64,000 nt of DNA from Brachypterus glaber (Eukaryota; Arthropoda; Insecta; Coleoptera; Kateretidae). Every line of letters begins with the position of its first letter. Positions within the stretch are counted from its first letter, which is position 1. The position numbers were made by a program, and so were the translations under genes. Below, one piece after another: positions 35,901 through 47,822 of the stretch. Location: assembly GCA_958510825.1 (NCBI GenBank), contig OY294051.1, positions 26,089,265-26,153,264 of the forward strand, in the 5' to 3' direction. The notes below the pieces were generated by a model. It worked only from the letters and a program-made list of their open reading frames with translations. It did no database searches and was not told the DNA's origin.

Positions 35901-37652
35901 TCTTTAGTAAAATAGGGAAGTGCTATTTAAAAAACTAGTTGGAGGTGGTTCCAAGAAGGTGGGTTAATAAGGGGTAATTTTGCATATGTCAGTAAATTCT
36001 ACTTTGAATCCAATTTTATTTTATTTTTTTTTAACTTTTTTATATTTTTAAATAATGGAGATATAGCCCGTCTAAAACCTGGTGGGACATTATTATTACT
36101 AAATAATAATTGTTATTGGAAGCCCCTTAAAAGAATAAGATACTATTTATAATACATGGTTTAATTTAAAATGAAATGTAATTTCATATTCTTAGATAAA
36201 AATGGGGGTGGGAGGTGTTATTTGAAAATCAGAGGTTGGGGTGGTTACAAGGGAGTAAGTAAGTAATGGAGGGGGGGGGATTGAATAAGTCAAAAACATC
36301 TTTTTTGGCTCCCCTTTAACGATATTTTTTACAAAAAAAATTACTTTTCAAATAACGGAGATATAACTTGTCAAGAACCTGGTTGGTGGGACACCCGGTA
36401 TCGTGAATGGATGGACCGTTTTGAAAAAAATTTAGATGGAGTGCTCAGGTACCATAGTGGTACCACTATGCCAAGTTTGGTTAAAATCCGAGATATCGAG
36501 GGCAAACTGAGTATGTTAGCGTGAAATATCAGAGATATTTTCTAAAAATCACATTTTTTTCAAAAACGGCTCTAACGATTTTTAAAATTTTGGTATTATT
36601 TTTTTAATTAGAGCTCATATAACAAATTCCAAAAAGAAAAAAAATGGAAGTTGTCATGTCATTTAAAAGTTCTTCTAGAACAGCGTGCATATCCAATACA
36701 TAATATTTAAAAAAAAATAAGGAATAATAATTAAAAATTCATATTCTACCAGTACTATGTCACAATGTGACATTGTCACATACTCATTCCATATTATCTA
36801 TAAAAAATTAAAATTGTATTTCCAGCAGTAACAGTCCCAGAGGTTTTCTCAATCAAAATTATATTTCTTGGATATGTCAAGTTCAACTCCTCAAATATAC
36901 TTATTATTTGGATCAAGCATTATCGATTCTCAAACATGATCAACAGGTTTATTTTTCATATAAATCTTTGAGATATTTTTCTCCAATTGAGAGTTGCTAC
37001 TGTTCTGACCAGTCAGAACACTCGTAATGTTCTAAATATTTTTAAGGTATATTTTTTGTTTTGTTTTATAATATTTACTTACCAAGACCACTTCTTCTCC
37101 TTCATGATATTGCTGTAAATGCTCCTCAATAGACATAAAATTCATGTTACACATTTCACAATTATATATTGTATCATCTTCCAGTTCCATGTTATTGGCA
37201 TTTTCCGATGTACCCTCAGACTCCTCAAATTCAATTTTAATATTGGACATTGCTGGCACAGAGTTGGTTTCCTGGCTTACAACTTTTTTTACGTCACTTT
37301 TAGGTTTGTGATTTAAATCATTTTCCATGTGTTTAATATCTTCATTATCTTTAGCAGATAATAATGCTTTTTCAAGGATACTATTATTCACTGATAAATG
37401 ATTATTCAAAGAGTATGCTGCTTTGGCATCAACAAATTCAAAATGTGTAACATTTTCTTCTATCATAGGGGGAGGAGGATCTATACATTTCCTGCCTATA
37501 TGCTCAGCTAAATCAACAATGCTAAGACATCTAACATTACAAATAGAGCAAAAACAATTATCTACAATACTTAGAATGTGATATTTTAATTCGGAATGGC
37601 TGTTGAACGTTTCATTGCAGCATAATGGACATTTTAGTTCAGAACCACCCAT
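29926..37652 (-). CDS. C2H2 zinc-finger protein, probable transcription factor, 2 coding exons
   Basis: Exons 37652-37083 and 31509-29926 join in phase (GTCTTG|GAAGAG) to give 717 residues. Exon 1 has an N-terminal CPLC finger, a CSIC...EHIGRKC variant finger and a CEMCNMNF finger separated by acidic sequence. Exon 2 has an acidic lead, then about twelve C2H2 fingers from residue 285 or so. Some are atypical: the first ends HNC, one is short (CKICDKKY), and one is C2HC-like. The central fingers have classical linkers (HTGEKPHVC, HSGTRPYQC), suggesting sequence-specific DNA binding in the nucleus. No ZAD, KRAB or BTB domain is evident. The family is too labile to name an orthologue. The ATG at 37650-37652 was chosen as the first Met before the N-terminal finger. 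The single intron (31510-37082) is crowded with mobile DNA. Confidence 0.88.
31549..31600. mobile_element. Lone TATACAGGGTGAGC end
   Basis: TATACAGGGTGAGCAAAAAGT resembles the ends of the other CAGGGTG elements, but no inverted partner was found nearby. Probably a truncated copy. 31600-32380 shows no other feature. Confidence 0.4.
32380..34630 (-). pseudogene. Dead non-LTR retrotransposon (endonuclease to RT) in the zinc-finger intron
   Basis: In minus orientation: endonuclease remnant with FIILCGDYNI (about 34480), a SNHFGHLLIVN-like piece (34260), the linker (33890-33570), RT domain 0-2 with the degenerate LPKKGS-like PLHKKGS and YRHISLLN (33449-33141), LLFDLSKAFETV (33020), then scattered RT scraps to about 32400. 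There are many stops and frameshifts. A 130-bp MITE interrupts the ORF at 33434-33563. It differs from the LINE at 14590 and is older. Confidence 0.85.
33434..33563. mobile_element. 130-bp GGGCCACTTGCACCA MITE, copy 1, inside LINE ORF
   Basis: Ends GGGCCACTTGCACCA and TGGTGCAAGTGTCCC with internal palindromy. Flanks TTA (33431-33433) and TGA (33564-33566) fit a mutated 3-bp duplication: removing the element and one triplet restores the interrupted RT reading frame. Same family as 58748-58882. Confidence 0.8.
34725..34752. repeat. ATT microsatellite
   Basis: About nine ATT units at the start of a dispersed-repeat segment (34750-35035) containing CACAGCGCTTGCG and CACGATAACTCGAGAAC, which is also found at 47104-47400 and, inverted, at 51400-51725. 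Confidence 0.7.
35073..36690. mobile_element. Foldback element in the zinc-finger intron
   Basis: Ends near CACGGTGTTTTAGAAGAAC and GTTCTTCTAGAACAGCGTG. The arms are about 260 bp (landmarks GATATTTCACGCTAACATAC and TGGTACCACTATGCC). The middle contains segments related to 23217-23917 and a smaller nested MITE. Confidence 0.75.
35538..35686. mobile_element. Nested 150-bp MITE
   Basis: Ends CAGGCCTATTCACATGTACC and GGTACATGTGAATAGACCTG, non-coding, lying within the foldback element. Confidence 0.7.
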
Positions 37653-38063
37653 CTTAAAAAAGGTCGAGGACCTTTTTTTGTTTTAAAATATTATATTATT
37701 TTGAAAAGTAGTTTAAGAATTTTAAATAAATGTAGCTACATTCTTCACGGTCTACGAAAACACAAATAACTTCATAGCAAAGACAATGCACTAACAACCT
37801 CGAGAAGTTGGATAAAATGGCGCCGATAAAGCTTTCGGGTGCGTTCCAAAATACACATTCACTTTTAAACGGTAAAATAAAATTTATTAGACGAACTAAA
37901 TTTTAATTTATATTTAAAAAAATTTATACTAATTATATTAATAAGAAAATATACTAAATAGTGTATATTTATTTAACTATAAATTTACAAGTTGGCGTAA
38001 AAGGGCGGAACGCATTTGTAGTAGTTCAAATGTACCAAGCAGCATGATGCAATAAAGGCCAAG
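37653..38063. promoter_or_regulatory. Upstream region of the zinc-finger gene
   Basis: The minus-strand gene's 5' UTR and promoter should lie here. The sequence includes a GGCGCCAT-like segment near 37820, the only GC-richer spot, but no clear TATA or initiator that I would defend. Confidence 0.35.
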
Positions 38064-38602
38064 TTAGGTGCGTTCAATGGAAACAACAAAACTAATCAAA
38101 AGTTATCAAATGATAAGTTTTGCTAGCAAACTGCTGAACGGCTTGTCACAAGCACCATTTAAGGTTAGAAATACCCACAAAAAGTAAAATCCCGCCAGGG
38201 TTCGTAAAAATATAACAGTTGTATATAACACAGTTGTGTTATATTTTTTACGAACCCTGCAATCTCGCGCTTTTATAAAATTAATCAAAACTAATCATCC
38301 CAAAACGTTGATGAGGAATGATTAGGGTTACTCGATCGGGTGTTGTTTTGCCAAGTTAATGTGTTGGTTTATTTTGGTGATTGATTTGTTTGGGGTTTTT
38401 ATGGCGAAAACTACCAGAAACCCAAACGGCTAACCACCAAAACACTAGACAAAGTAACAACTGATCGAGTTGCCCTAGGAATAATTCCAGCGATATCTGT
38501 CAATCGAAACTGATCGCCGCGTGACCATGTTTGCTGGGATAAGAGTAAATATACTCTAAATACGTCATTGTGACTTTTGCTGTTTCCATTGAACGCACTA
38601 AT
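38064..38602. mobile_element. GGTGCGTTCAATGGAAAC MITE with nested hairpin
   Basis: Ends GTGCGTTCAATGGAAAC and GTTTCCATTGAACGCAC, TA-rich flanks. A second 62-bp palindrome (38197-38258, ends AGGGTTCGTAAAAA / TTTTTTACGAACCCT) sits within it. Confidence 0.7.
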
Positions 38603-38699
38603 TTTTTTACACATATGGGCCAGGAGACCTTCGTTTTTGGCTTTTTGCCGTAATATTGTAAAAATTAGTAACAAGGGGTTTTTGAGCATGCTGAAACTA

Positions 38700-39010
38700 A
38701 ATCTGTTTATAAAAAATCTAAATTCTAAATGGTAGACACAATATGGCGGCCAAATTTGTTAGATTTTATTGGATTCTGATGAAAAATGGTATTTTTTTAA
38801 ACATTTTAAATTTAAAATTGCGGATCAAATATGGCGGCAAAATAGGATTCTGATGAAAATTGGTATCCAGGGGTTTTTCAGAATGCTTAAAGAGAATCGG
38901 TTTTTAAAAATTTAAATTATTAAATGGCGGATCCAATATGGCGCATATGGCTGTAAAATGTCATTGGATTCTGATTCAGGGGTTTTCCAGGATGCTAAAA
39001 CAGAATCGAT
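38700..39010. repeat. Degenerate ~110-bp tandem units with ATGGCGGATCCAATATGGCG
   Basis: Three to four imperfect units share ATGGCGG...CAATATGGCG, GGATTCTGATGAAAA and CAGGGGTTTTTCAG. A related piece lies near 25610-25650 in GPCR intron 1. Confidence 0.6.
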
Positions 39011-39789
39011 TCTGATCAAAGAAAATATATATGATTCTGAACAGATCTGTTATCAAAAATTAAATATTGGGGCAAAATCAATTAAATTTTATTGAATTTG
39101 GGTGAAAATAGGTTTTCAATTGAATAATCCTTAAGGATTTTCAAGGATTCTGAAATTGATAAGAATTAGTAAGAAGTATAAAATAATAATAATAAAATAA
39201 TATTATTAAGTTATACTTCCTTTAAAAATTTTCATTTAAATCCCGACCTAAAATATTAATTAAGCAATTTTCAAATTTTTGTGAAAAATATTGTGTTTTC
39301 CCATTTAGCCGGCCTTCCCCAGCCCAATGTTTTCCAAAAACAATCCCGAGCGAGAACTTTTGGTAATACACGTGTATGCTAAATTGTAAATCCCTAGCGT
39401 TGTTAAGTTATCGTGCCCACAAGATTTCCCTGACCGACCTTTCAGCCGATCGTTTTTTTTTTGCTCGAAATTGATTTATATCGACATGAAACGCAATAAA
39501 ACGCAAAAATAGGCAAACAAAAGTTTGAAAATTTTTGCACAAATACAAGGCTTTCCCAAAAATTTTGAATATTTTCCCCATTAGCATTGAAAAAATTATG
39601 TCTTTTTCTAGTTGAAACCCTTGTAGAAAACAAACACTTTTATATAATTTTGAGAATCATATTCCTTATTCGGTTGTCCTATTTACTTTTTGGAAATTCA
39701 AAAGTCAATTTTGTCGACTTTTTGCCAAAAACGCAGGTCTCCTGGCCAAAAGTGCAACAGGGTTCGTAGAAATTATATAGAAATATATA

Positions 39790-41380
39790 TATAAAAAAAA
39801 CGCTTTAGCACACATAAAAAAGTTTTGACCAATTTTTCCAAAATTCGGACTACAGTGCGTTGGACTATATTTTTAAACAATTTTATTGAACTCGTCGTCC
39901 AACATGCTTAAAAATGTAAAAACTGAATATTATGACCACTGTGCGGTAAATCATCTTAACTTTTATACTGCAGGAAAAATAACAAAAAAAGTTGTAACCA
40001 CTTTTTTCCAAATTCGGTTCACAGTGCATTAGACTCTAACTTTATTGAACTCTGGGGACCAACATGAATTAAAATGTAAAAACCTGTATGTTATGACCAC
40101 TGTGCGGCATATAATCTTATTTTATATACTGCCATACTTAAGCAGACAAACGCTATAACACAAAAAAAAAGTTTTGACCACTTTTTTCCAAATTCGGACC
40201 AAAGTGCGTTAATTTTATTAAACTCTGTCATTCAACGAGCTTAAAAATGTAAAACTGAATATTATGACCACCACTGGTCGGATTGAAGTAGCCATTACCG
40301 GGGGCATGTAAAAATTAGAATTCAAAAAAAACTCTTTTTTTCAAGTAAATAGACACTTTAAACTATTGTTCACCAAGCGGAATGTCATTTCGACGCTGTT
40401 AATACTCAGTGTCATGGTCCATGACTCATGGAGAAGGACTTGTTTTTTTTTTGAAATTGTTTCTCTTTTCAAAAAACGAATAGTTATACAAAAATATTGT
40501 TTTTTTATTAATTATTCGTTTTTTGAAAAGGGAAAAAATAAAAAAAAAAAAATTATAGTCTTTCTCTATATTTTTAAATAATTTTATTAAGCTCTGGGGT
40601 TCAACAAGCTTGAAATTTAAAAACTGTATTTTAGGACTACTGTGCAGTAAATCATCTTATTTTTTATACTACCATACTTAAGCAGACAAAAAACGTTATA
40701 ACAAGCAAAAATAAAAGTTTTGACCACTTGTTTCGGACCACAGTGCGTTAGACTATATTTTAAAATTATTAAACTCTGGGATCCAGCATGCTTAACAATG
40801 TAAAACCTATTTTATGGCCACTGTGCGATAAATCATCTTAGTTTTTATACTTTCATACTTAAGCAGACATAAAAAATGTTATGTCATACAAAAAAGTTTT
40901 AACCACTTCCTTCTAAATTCGGACCACAGTGCGTTAGTTTGGTTATTTTTTAAATAATTTGTAGAGTTTTGAAATATCCAAACTTTAAATTATTCACTCT
41001 GCAGATCTGGCTTGTTGTGTTCACTTTTGACCTACTGTGCGTTATATCATATTGGTGTTTAGTTTTTTCCTTTTCTATTCTATGCCAAATTAGGGATAAA
41101 AACAAGCAAAAGTAGTTTCGACTAAAGTTTTTCAAAATTGGTTTACTGTGCGTTAGATTATATATTTTTAAATAACTTCTCAGCCAGTACATAATAACTA
41201 TTAGATATCCAGGGGATATACTTTCTAAATTAGAGTATATCCAGAAAGTATATCTCCTGGATATATAATACTTATTATGTGCTGTCTGGGTTGGCCAATC
41301 TCCGTGGCCCCACGTACCAAAACTTTTTTGTAAGAAACAATAGCATGCCGTCAAAATTTGACCCACTATGAGTTAAACAT
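39790..41380. repeat. Satellite-like array of 160-215 bp dimers
   Basis: Two alternating motifs mark half-units: CAGTGCGTTAGACTATAT (39852, 40021, 40741, 41150) and GACCACTGTGCGGTAAATC (39934, 40095, 40266, 40636, 40817, 41029). The array is interrupted at 40275-40560 by an unrelated segment with a CAAAAAACGAATA hairpin. The open frame at 40950-41366 is incidental. Confidence 0.65.
41181..41289. mobile_element. 109-bp palindromic MITE
   Basis: Ends CAGCCAGTACATAATAA and its near-inverse, with arms passing through GATATCCAGGGGATATACTTTCT. It is inserted in the satellite-like array. Confidence 0.65.
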
Positions 41381-41454
41381 ATTTTTTGAGAACTGACTAA
41401 AAATGCAAAAAAAAAAATATGTAGATAACATTTTATTTTAATCATGCAGATCAT

Positions 41455-42060
41455 TATTACAAAGTAATCAATTACAATTACTTTATCAATTACTATTACA
41501 ATTACCTTTAAAGTAATTGATATTGATTACTTTGTAATTGTAATCGTAATCAACAACAAAACTTTTGTAGTAAGCAAAAAAACTTTTAAAGTAATCAAAT
41601 TCGCCCAACTCTGATATATAGATAGATACGAATTTAAACTCAATCGGATTGAATCCGTACATACGGATTGATACGGATTAAAATTATATCTGCATATACA
41701 GATTTATAGTCCAAATTCGTATATACGGATTGAGCCCGATAGTTCGGATTCATTTTTGAAGCTACGGATTCAGATTCATTTTCTATCGTTTGCGGATTCA
41801 AATTCTATCCGAATCAATCTGTTTGAATCCGAAATTTTTTATGTATGTCCCGCCACACCCCGAGAAAAAAATATTGGTCTCCTTAGGGAAAAATTATTAA
41901 ACGTGCTTCTAGAATAGCTAGAAAGGGGACCTCCATTAGGCATATAGGTAGGGATTGCAATCCGGAAAACCGGATCCGGTAATCCGGCGGATCAGGTATC
42001 ATTAAACGTCTACCGGATCCGGCATGAGTTTGCCGGATCCAATCACCGAATCCGTTAAAT
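41455..42060. repeat. Three consecutive degenerate short-motif arrays
   Basis: 41455-41580: TAATTACAATTAC/GTAATTG units. 41600-41840: CGGATTGA/TACGGATT units. 41950-42060: CCGGATCCGG units. Each has a different core. Similar sites occur at 45690-45760 (CCGGATATTCGG) and 49970-50100 (AACCGGTTTTAACCGG). Confidence 0.6.
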
Positions 42061-42299
42061 TAAAATATTAATAATTAAAAATAATAATAAGATTTCTAGT
42101 TTGTCCTTAAAACATATTTTTGCAAAATAATTACCATCATGAGACTAAAAATTCAACCTCAATTATTTCAGTTGTTATTAAAAATATATCAGTCAAATAA
42201 ATTTTGGGTAATTATGTTATGTTACCTTAAATAAACAATAAATAAAGTAACAAAGTCCAATATCTCTTTCGGCAACAAAAATATATCAAAAAATAGTTT

Positions 42300-43115
42300 T
42301 CGGTATCGTGTCTCATGGTGATCCAGAGACCGGGGCACCATGAGACATAGGTTAACAATAATGTTAACAAAAAAAAAAGGTTGAAATTATTATTTTTAAA
42401 CCATTTGATACAGGACTAAACCTCGTTCATTGATCATTTTTGTAAGATTATTGGAAAAAGAAAACAGGATTATATATATATAAAAAAAAGCTATTTTAGC
42501 AATGTCTCATGGTGGCCCAAATCGAAACCAGTAGAATAATAAAATAAAATAAGGCAAGCAATATTACTGTCAGACATCTAAAACAATACCATATTAATTA
42601 AAAAAACTTCTAAAACAAATTAATTTTTAATAATTTGAATAAGAAAGTCAAACTGTCCACCATCACACAGTCTCATGGTAACCCATAACAAAATGTCTCA
42701 TGGTGTCCCAAATGCACATTTACAACAACAACAACAAAAATTGCATTTTTTTATATAATTCTTAAGGGAATTAGTTGTCCTTTAAATTATTTATTTATTT
42801 ATTTATACTCTTTAGGGACCTTGTAGGTGTTTCATACCACGGAGTGTTTGTTTATATTAACAATAAATTTTATAAAAAGCTTCTCTTGAATGTTGATTTT
42901 AAACTCGCAGCCATTGCGTATTGGTGCAAAGTAAAACCGACGCTCAAAACCAACACTCACAGGCACTACTCATTTGAGGCTAAGCGGGCCGTGAACAATA
43001 ATTTATTGGAATGTGCGGTTGGAAGGGGAGGTAACTATTAAATGACCAATTCTCTTCCTTTTCTGTTAAAAAAAATCAAATTCTCATGGTGGCCCATGTC
43101 TCATGGTGGCCTACC
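42300..43115. repeat. Region with seven TGTCTCATGGTGGCCCA sites
   Basis: Sites at about 42311, 42503, 42669, 42694, 43083 and 43099, plus an inverted one at 42347. An 89-codon frame at 42775-43041 between them has no motif I recognise; it may be a scrap of a mobile-element ORF. Called a repeat because the spacing is irregular but the motif is long and specific. Confidence 0.5.
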
Positions 43116-43119
43116 CTCC

Positions 43120-43330
43120 CCTATATATTAACAATTTGATGGGGCAAATACTAACAAATAATTGGCATGCAAGTTATACAAAGGAGAGTATTTTATGAAT
43201 TTTAATACATTTTTGTTTGTTTTATTCAAAATTTATTTATTTTTCCCTTAGCACAAGCTTAAAGCTTATTTGGGGCTCTCTACGCCTCTGTAAAAAAAAA
43301 CTACAAGATAAATAAATAAATAAATAAGGT
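43120..43330 (+). mobile_element. Probable LINE 3' end
   Basis: AAGCTTATTTGGGGCTCTC is followed by GATAAATAAATAAATAAATAA, the tail type of Jockey-like LINEs elsewhere in the window. No RT code remains. Confidence 0.4.
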
Positions 43331-43889
43331 ATTTAAATTTATTTTTTTTAAAGACAACTATTCAGATTTTTATGTGTTTTTAAAATATTAACTTTTTTTA
43401 AATTTTTTTCTTAAAGTAATTTTTTAAACTTTTTTTCTGTTCTCTTTGATATACGTTGATATATTATTTAGAGTTTTGTTTGAGGGGTGAACTGCTGACA
43501 ACATATTGTACACCTGAATTCCTCTTAGGAGGAAATCTTCAAAGATTTTCTCCTGATTACCTCGTTACTAAGATTTCCTCCATATTACCTCTTAACGTTC
43601 GAATATTGCCTCGAATTTGTAAAATTACCTTTAGAAAGGAGGAAATCTAAAGTTCCGTCAAATTTTCTTCAGATTAGGAGCAATTCTTAACTCACTTAGA
43701 GGGTAGGGGGAGTAGTGCTTATCGTTATAATGCATTACGAGGGGGATGGGGGTACTGATGCAGTGTTACCTACCCTATACTATACCTACTATATTATAAA
43801 TCCTGTTAATTTAAGATCGATTAAATAGCATCTCGCTATTTAAGAGCGATTACTATTTAAATAAGTGACTATTATGCTGATAGCTCAAA

Positions 43890-44940
43890 ATAACCAAAAA
43901 TACAGCTGCTTGTTTTATCTGCCTTTTTTTAGGAAATAATCTTAAAATATACCAATCCACCTAATGATTTAAACCACCTAAACTAAAGCAGCTGTATTTT
44001 TTGCTAATTTTGCTTTTAAGGGAACTTTTCGTTTAATAATTGGAAAAAAATAAACATTTTATTTATTTTTTTTGTAAAAAGAATATTGTTATTGAACTGA
44101 TTTCTTTTGGACATGGGTATTTATAAAACATATTAAGAATATTTATTTTTTTTTTGCAAAAATGAAAAAAAAACGCCATTTTATTTTTCAGAAAAAGGTT
44201 TATAAAATGATAAAAATATTAAAAATAGATTTTTTTAGGTCTAGTTACTAGTATTAAGTCTTATGAATATAATCCCGTTGGAATTTTTACTCTATGTGTT
44301 ACAGAAAGGCCAAAAACCGTGGATCCGTTTAAAAGGTGTCTTTTGGAAGACCCTATGAAGTGGTCAAGATGTACTAAAAATGCAAAAAACAATATTTTTT
44401 ATATTTTTAATATGTTTTATAAATATGTCCAAAAGAAATCAGTTCAATAAATGTTTGTTTATGTTTGTTTTTAACCTCGTACTATTCTACTTAATTAAGC
44501 ATCCCCTAAGTCCAGGACTTGTGTGGGCTAGTAGTAGAGGGAACCACCGGCTTTAATTGACTTTCGAACCAATATATCTAGGGAGTACGCCTTCGCCAAA
44601 TTTCAATTATTAATTAACTGAAAAAGGCAATCGGCGCCAGTGAGGTTTGAACTCACGATCATTAGATCAGTGTCAGGCTATATCGATGCCATTGACCACT
44701 GAGCTAAATCTCCCATACAATACTCTTTTCACAAAAAAATAAATTAAAAAGTTTATTTTTTTAAAATTATGAAACGAAAAGTCCCTTAAGCAAATGTTTT
44801 TAACTTAATAATAAATAAAAAAAAAACCTTGACCGTGGTCTCGAGCTTTTTATAACGAATTATTAAGTTTTCTGAGCAAAATTAACCAAAACAGCTACTT
44901 GCAGTTTGGTCGGTTAAATCATTAGTCTCGGGATATAACC
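43890..44940. mobile_element. Inverted-repeat element carrying a SINE
   Basis: Outer arms share AATACAGCTGCTTTAG...GGTTTAAATCATTA and its inverse (right copy ACAGCTACTTGCAG...GGTTAAATCATTA). Inner arms 44086-44150 and 44395-44450 share TTATTGAACTGATTTCTTTT and AAACATATTAA. A SINE lies at 44473-44714 between inner and outer right arms. Confidence 0.6.
44473..44714 (-). mobile_element. tRNA-headed SINE, copy 4, identical to copy 1
   Basis: 242 bp, base-for-base identical by eye to 9597-9838, in opposite orientation. The tail after GAGGTT (AAAAACAAACATAAAC in SINE orientation) is like that of copy 1. Confidence 0.88.
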
Positions 44941-45085
44941 TATGAATAAAAATACTTTTTAAGGTTTATATAGTAACCTTAAACTCTCGAATTAATTGGG
45001 TCACTCTGGGAAAAATAAATAAACCGGTCTTACTGCGCCTCGTAAATAAGATGAACAATATTATAAAAACTAATTCAAGAACAGC

Positions 45086-45207
45086 GGTTCTATTCTTGAC
45101 CATTCGCAAAAATTTTTCGCATACGCAGTTGCTATGGTACAACCAATCACATAGCTTCCTTCGCAACAGCATATACGAATTATTTTTGCGAATGGTCAAG
45201 AATAGAG
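45086..45207. mobile_element. Palindromic MITE
   Basis: GTTCTATTCTTGACCATTCG at the left end recurs inverted at the right end (GCGAATGGTCAAGAATAGAGC). About 120 bp. A lone ATCACCCTGTAC end lies near 45292-45304. Confidence 0.65.
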
Positions 45208-45309
45208 CAGATAAGGAGATAAATGTCAAAAAAGGAATTTTTGTAATTGCTTGAACCATTACTGAGATATTGACTGGTGTACTGAAAGTTGGATCACCCT
45301 GTACTTGGA

Positions 45310-47100
45310 AGAAATTAAAAAAGTAAACATTAATAACCATCTTTTATTGTTTTAAAAGATAAAAATAATAAAACATTGTATAAAAGAGTGATGAAAACAA
45401 AAAAAAATACATTTACAATTTATATATTTTCTTCTTTTTTTAACTGGTAAGGAGAAACTTAAAACCACTTATAAATAGAGATTACAAATAACAATATATT
45501 TTGTTTTCAATTACAATATATTCTATTAAATTTAATATGAACAAAAGATTAAATAATTCAGATTAATATACCTAATTTTTTTATTTAAAAATATTGGTTT
45601 AATAACACAGGACAACAAAAAAAAGTTTCCTTACTGAGGGTTGCAACCCAAATGAGTTTCTTAAACAATGCAAAATTAGCACAAATATCGGGTACTATTC
45701 CGGATATTCGGTGATTCACTATCCGTTACCAGCCGGATATCAAACCGAATAACTGGATGGCAAAAAGTTAATAATAAACTCCACCTTCGACTAAAAAAAT
45801 ATGTGGACTGAGTTATGCAAAATTCTAACAACACATATTTGTAAATTTGATCTGCGGACTTGATTTTAACGCATATTTTTAACGCTATGCTATGTTTTTT
45901 TTTGTACAGATAGGCTGATGACATAATATGTAAATATAATATATACATATTAGACTGATGACATATGTAAATATGTACCCAATTTTTGAAAAATATGTAC
46001 TGAATATTATTGAATTAAATATCAAAAATCTGTTTTTTATTGCATTGCATTTTTTATACCATTTGACGTTTTTATGTATGATACGTATCACGTATCATAA
46101 AAATCCAGGACACTCAAAAATTGTATCGTTTAAAAACACTTCTATCTTAAATCTTTTAAATAAATCTGACAATGTATTTACCTTAATAAAGTACGTAAGT
46201 TTGACAAAACAGCTAAAATCTTGAAAAATTTTACACCAAGGTTCTGTACTAGCATATCACGCTCTAGACACAGTTATACATTTGCTTTAAATTCCGAGAT
46301 AAATACTTTGGGTTGAACTACCGCGTTACGTTTTGAAATAGACAATCTGAAATGGTTCACCAACTGGACATAAACCGACAAATTTCGTCTGCTTTTGTCC
46401 AGTTAATGCATCATTTGATATTTTTTATGCCTGTCGTAACTTTTGTATAAGTTTACCTAAAAACTTGACCATATTCCACTCAATGTCAATATGGATGTGA
46501 CATTATATGAACACGATTCTTGTTTTCTGCAAATCAGAGTTATCAGAAACCAATCCCAACCCCCAGACAGCATAGATGTTTTTGTGGTCCTATGTAATCT
46601 AATAAATTGATAAAGATGATTTGTTTTGTGGTGCTTTTAAAAATAGTAAATTAGTTACTATATTTTAACAGTTTATAGTTTATATTATAAAACATGATTC
46701 GAATAAAATTAAAACAATATTATTAATATTAGGTAGTGTTCATACTTTTAAGTCTGTTATTTTGAGAGGAGACTGATCCTTTATACAACCAAAAATTATC
46801 ATTTTGAGAAGGAACCCACATAGTTTTTATATTGTTTTGGCTTTCAGTGGATTTGGATAATTTTATGATATATTGTTAAATATTCAAAACTACTGTTTTC
46901 GTTTTTTAATCGTATGGGTAGTTTCGGAGTTAAGCGCATTTAAGTATGAATAACTGCCGCCGGACTTTAGGCAAACACTGTACCCTTGAAAAAATTAAAA
47001 AAACTTAATGCGATTAAATATAGACCATTCATATTCTAACACAACTTCTGTGGTAACGAAAGTGTGCCATAAAGGGTCTCAGATTTGTAGGTCAAAAGAT
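45310..47100. other. Gene-free AT-rich stretch
   Basis: No exon, long inverted repeat or tandem array was found apart from the CCGGATATTCGG-type cluster near 45690-45760. Short open frames here show no family features. Confidence 0.45.
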
Positions 47101-47103
47101 TAT

Positions 47104-47740
47104 TATACTACTACACAGCGCCTGCGCTAGAAAAGTATTTAGTTTCGACTTTTTCAAAAATCGTCCACGATAACTCAAGAACGAATAATCCGATCGACTC
47201 GAAATTATCAGGAAAAATCAAGTTCTATGAGAGGTAGATCCCTATTGGTTTTGAAAGTAATCCACCCAAAACAAAAAGTTATGGGGGGTTAAACTTTTAA
47301 AAAAATCGAAAAAAACGAAAATTCCGATTATTAATCGGAATTTTCGTTACGTTAGACGTAACTTTTTTAGGAAAAATTACTTTTATTTAAGGATCAATTC
47401 CACCAATTTTGAAAGTAATCCCCATTTTTTTAAAAATAAAAAAACTATCCCTTTATTTATTTTTTTTTTAATTTTTCGCAAAACGAAATTTTTCTTCAAT
47501 TGTTAAAAATTTTTGTTTTTTAAAAGTGTTTTTTTTTCAAATATTTTTCGTTTTTTGCAAAAAGAAAATAAAAAAAATTGTTGAAAATTTTTTAAAGTTT
47601 TTTTTTATTAATTTTTTTTCAAGTATTTGGGAAAATGTAATAATATTATACCATTTACTGTAAATGTAATATTTTATATACATGGTAAATTAAAATTATT
47701 AATAGGAATATACATAGTAACTTAAAAAAAATTATAATTA
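47104..47740 (+). repeat. Dispersed repeat with CAGCGCCTGCGCTAG start
   Basis: Contains CAGCGCCTGCGCTAG, AACTCAAGAACG, TCCCTATTGGTTTTGAAAG and ends near ACCATTTACTGTAAATG. An inverted-orientation relative runs 51040-51725. The long A/T homopolymer stretches make its open frames meaningless. Confidence 0.6.
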
Positions 47741-47822
47741 ACAATCAACTAAAATAATGGTAACAAATAAGTAAATAAAAAAGAGAAATAAAATAAACTC
47801 TTTAAATATGTGATTTTTGACC

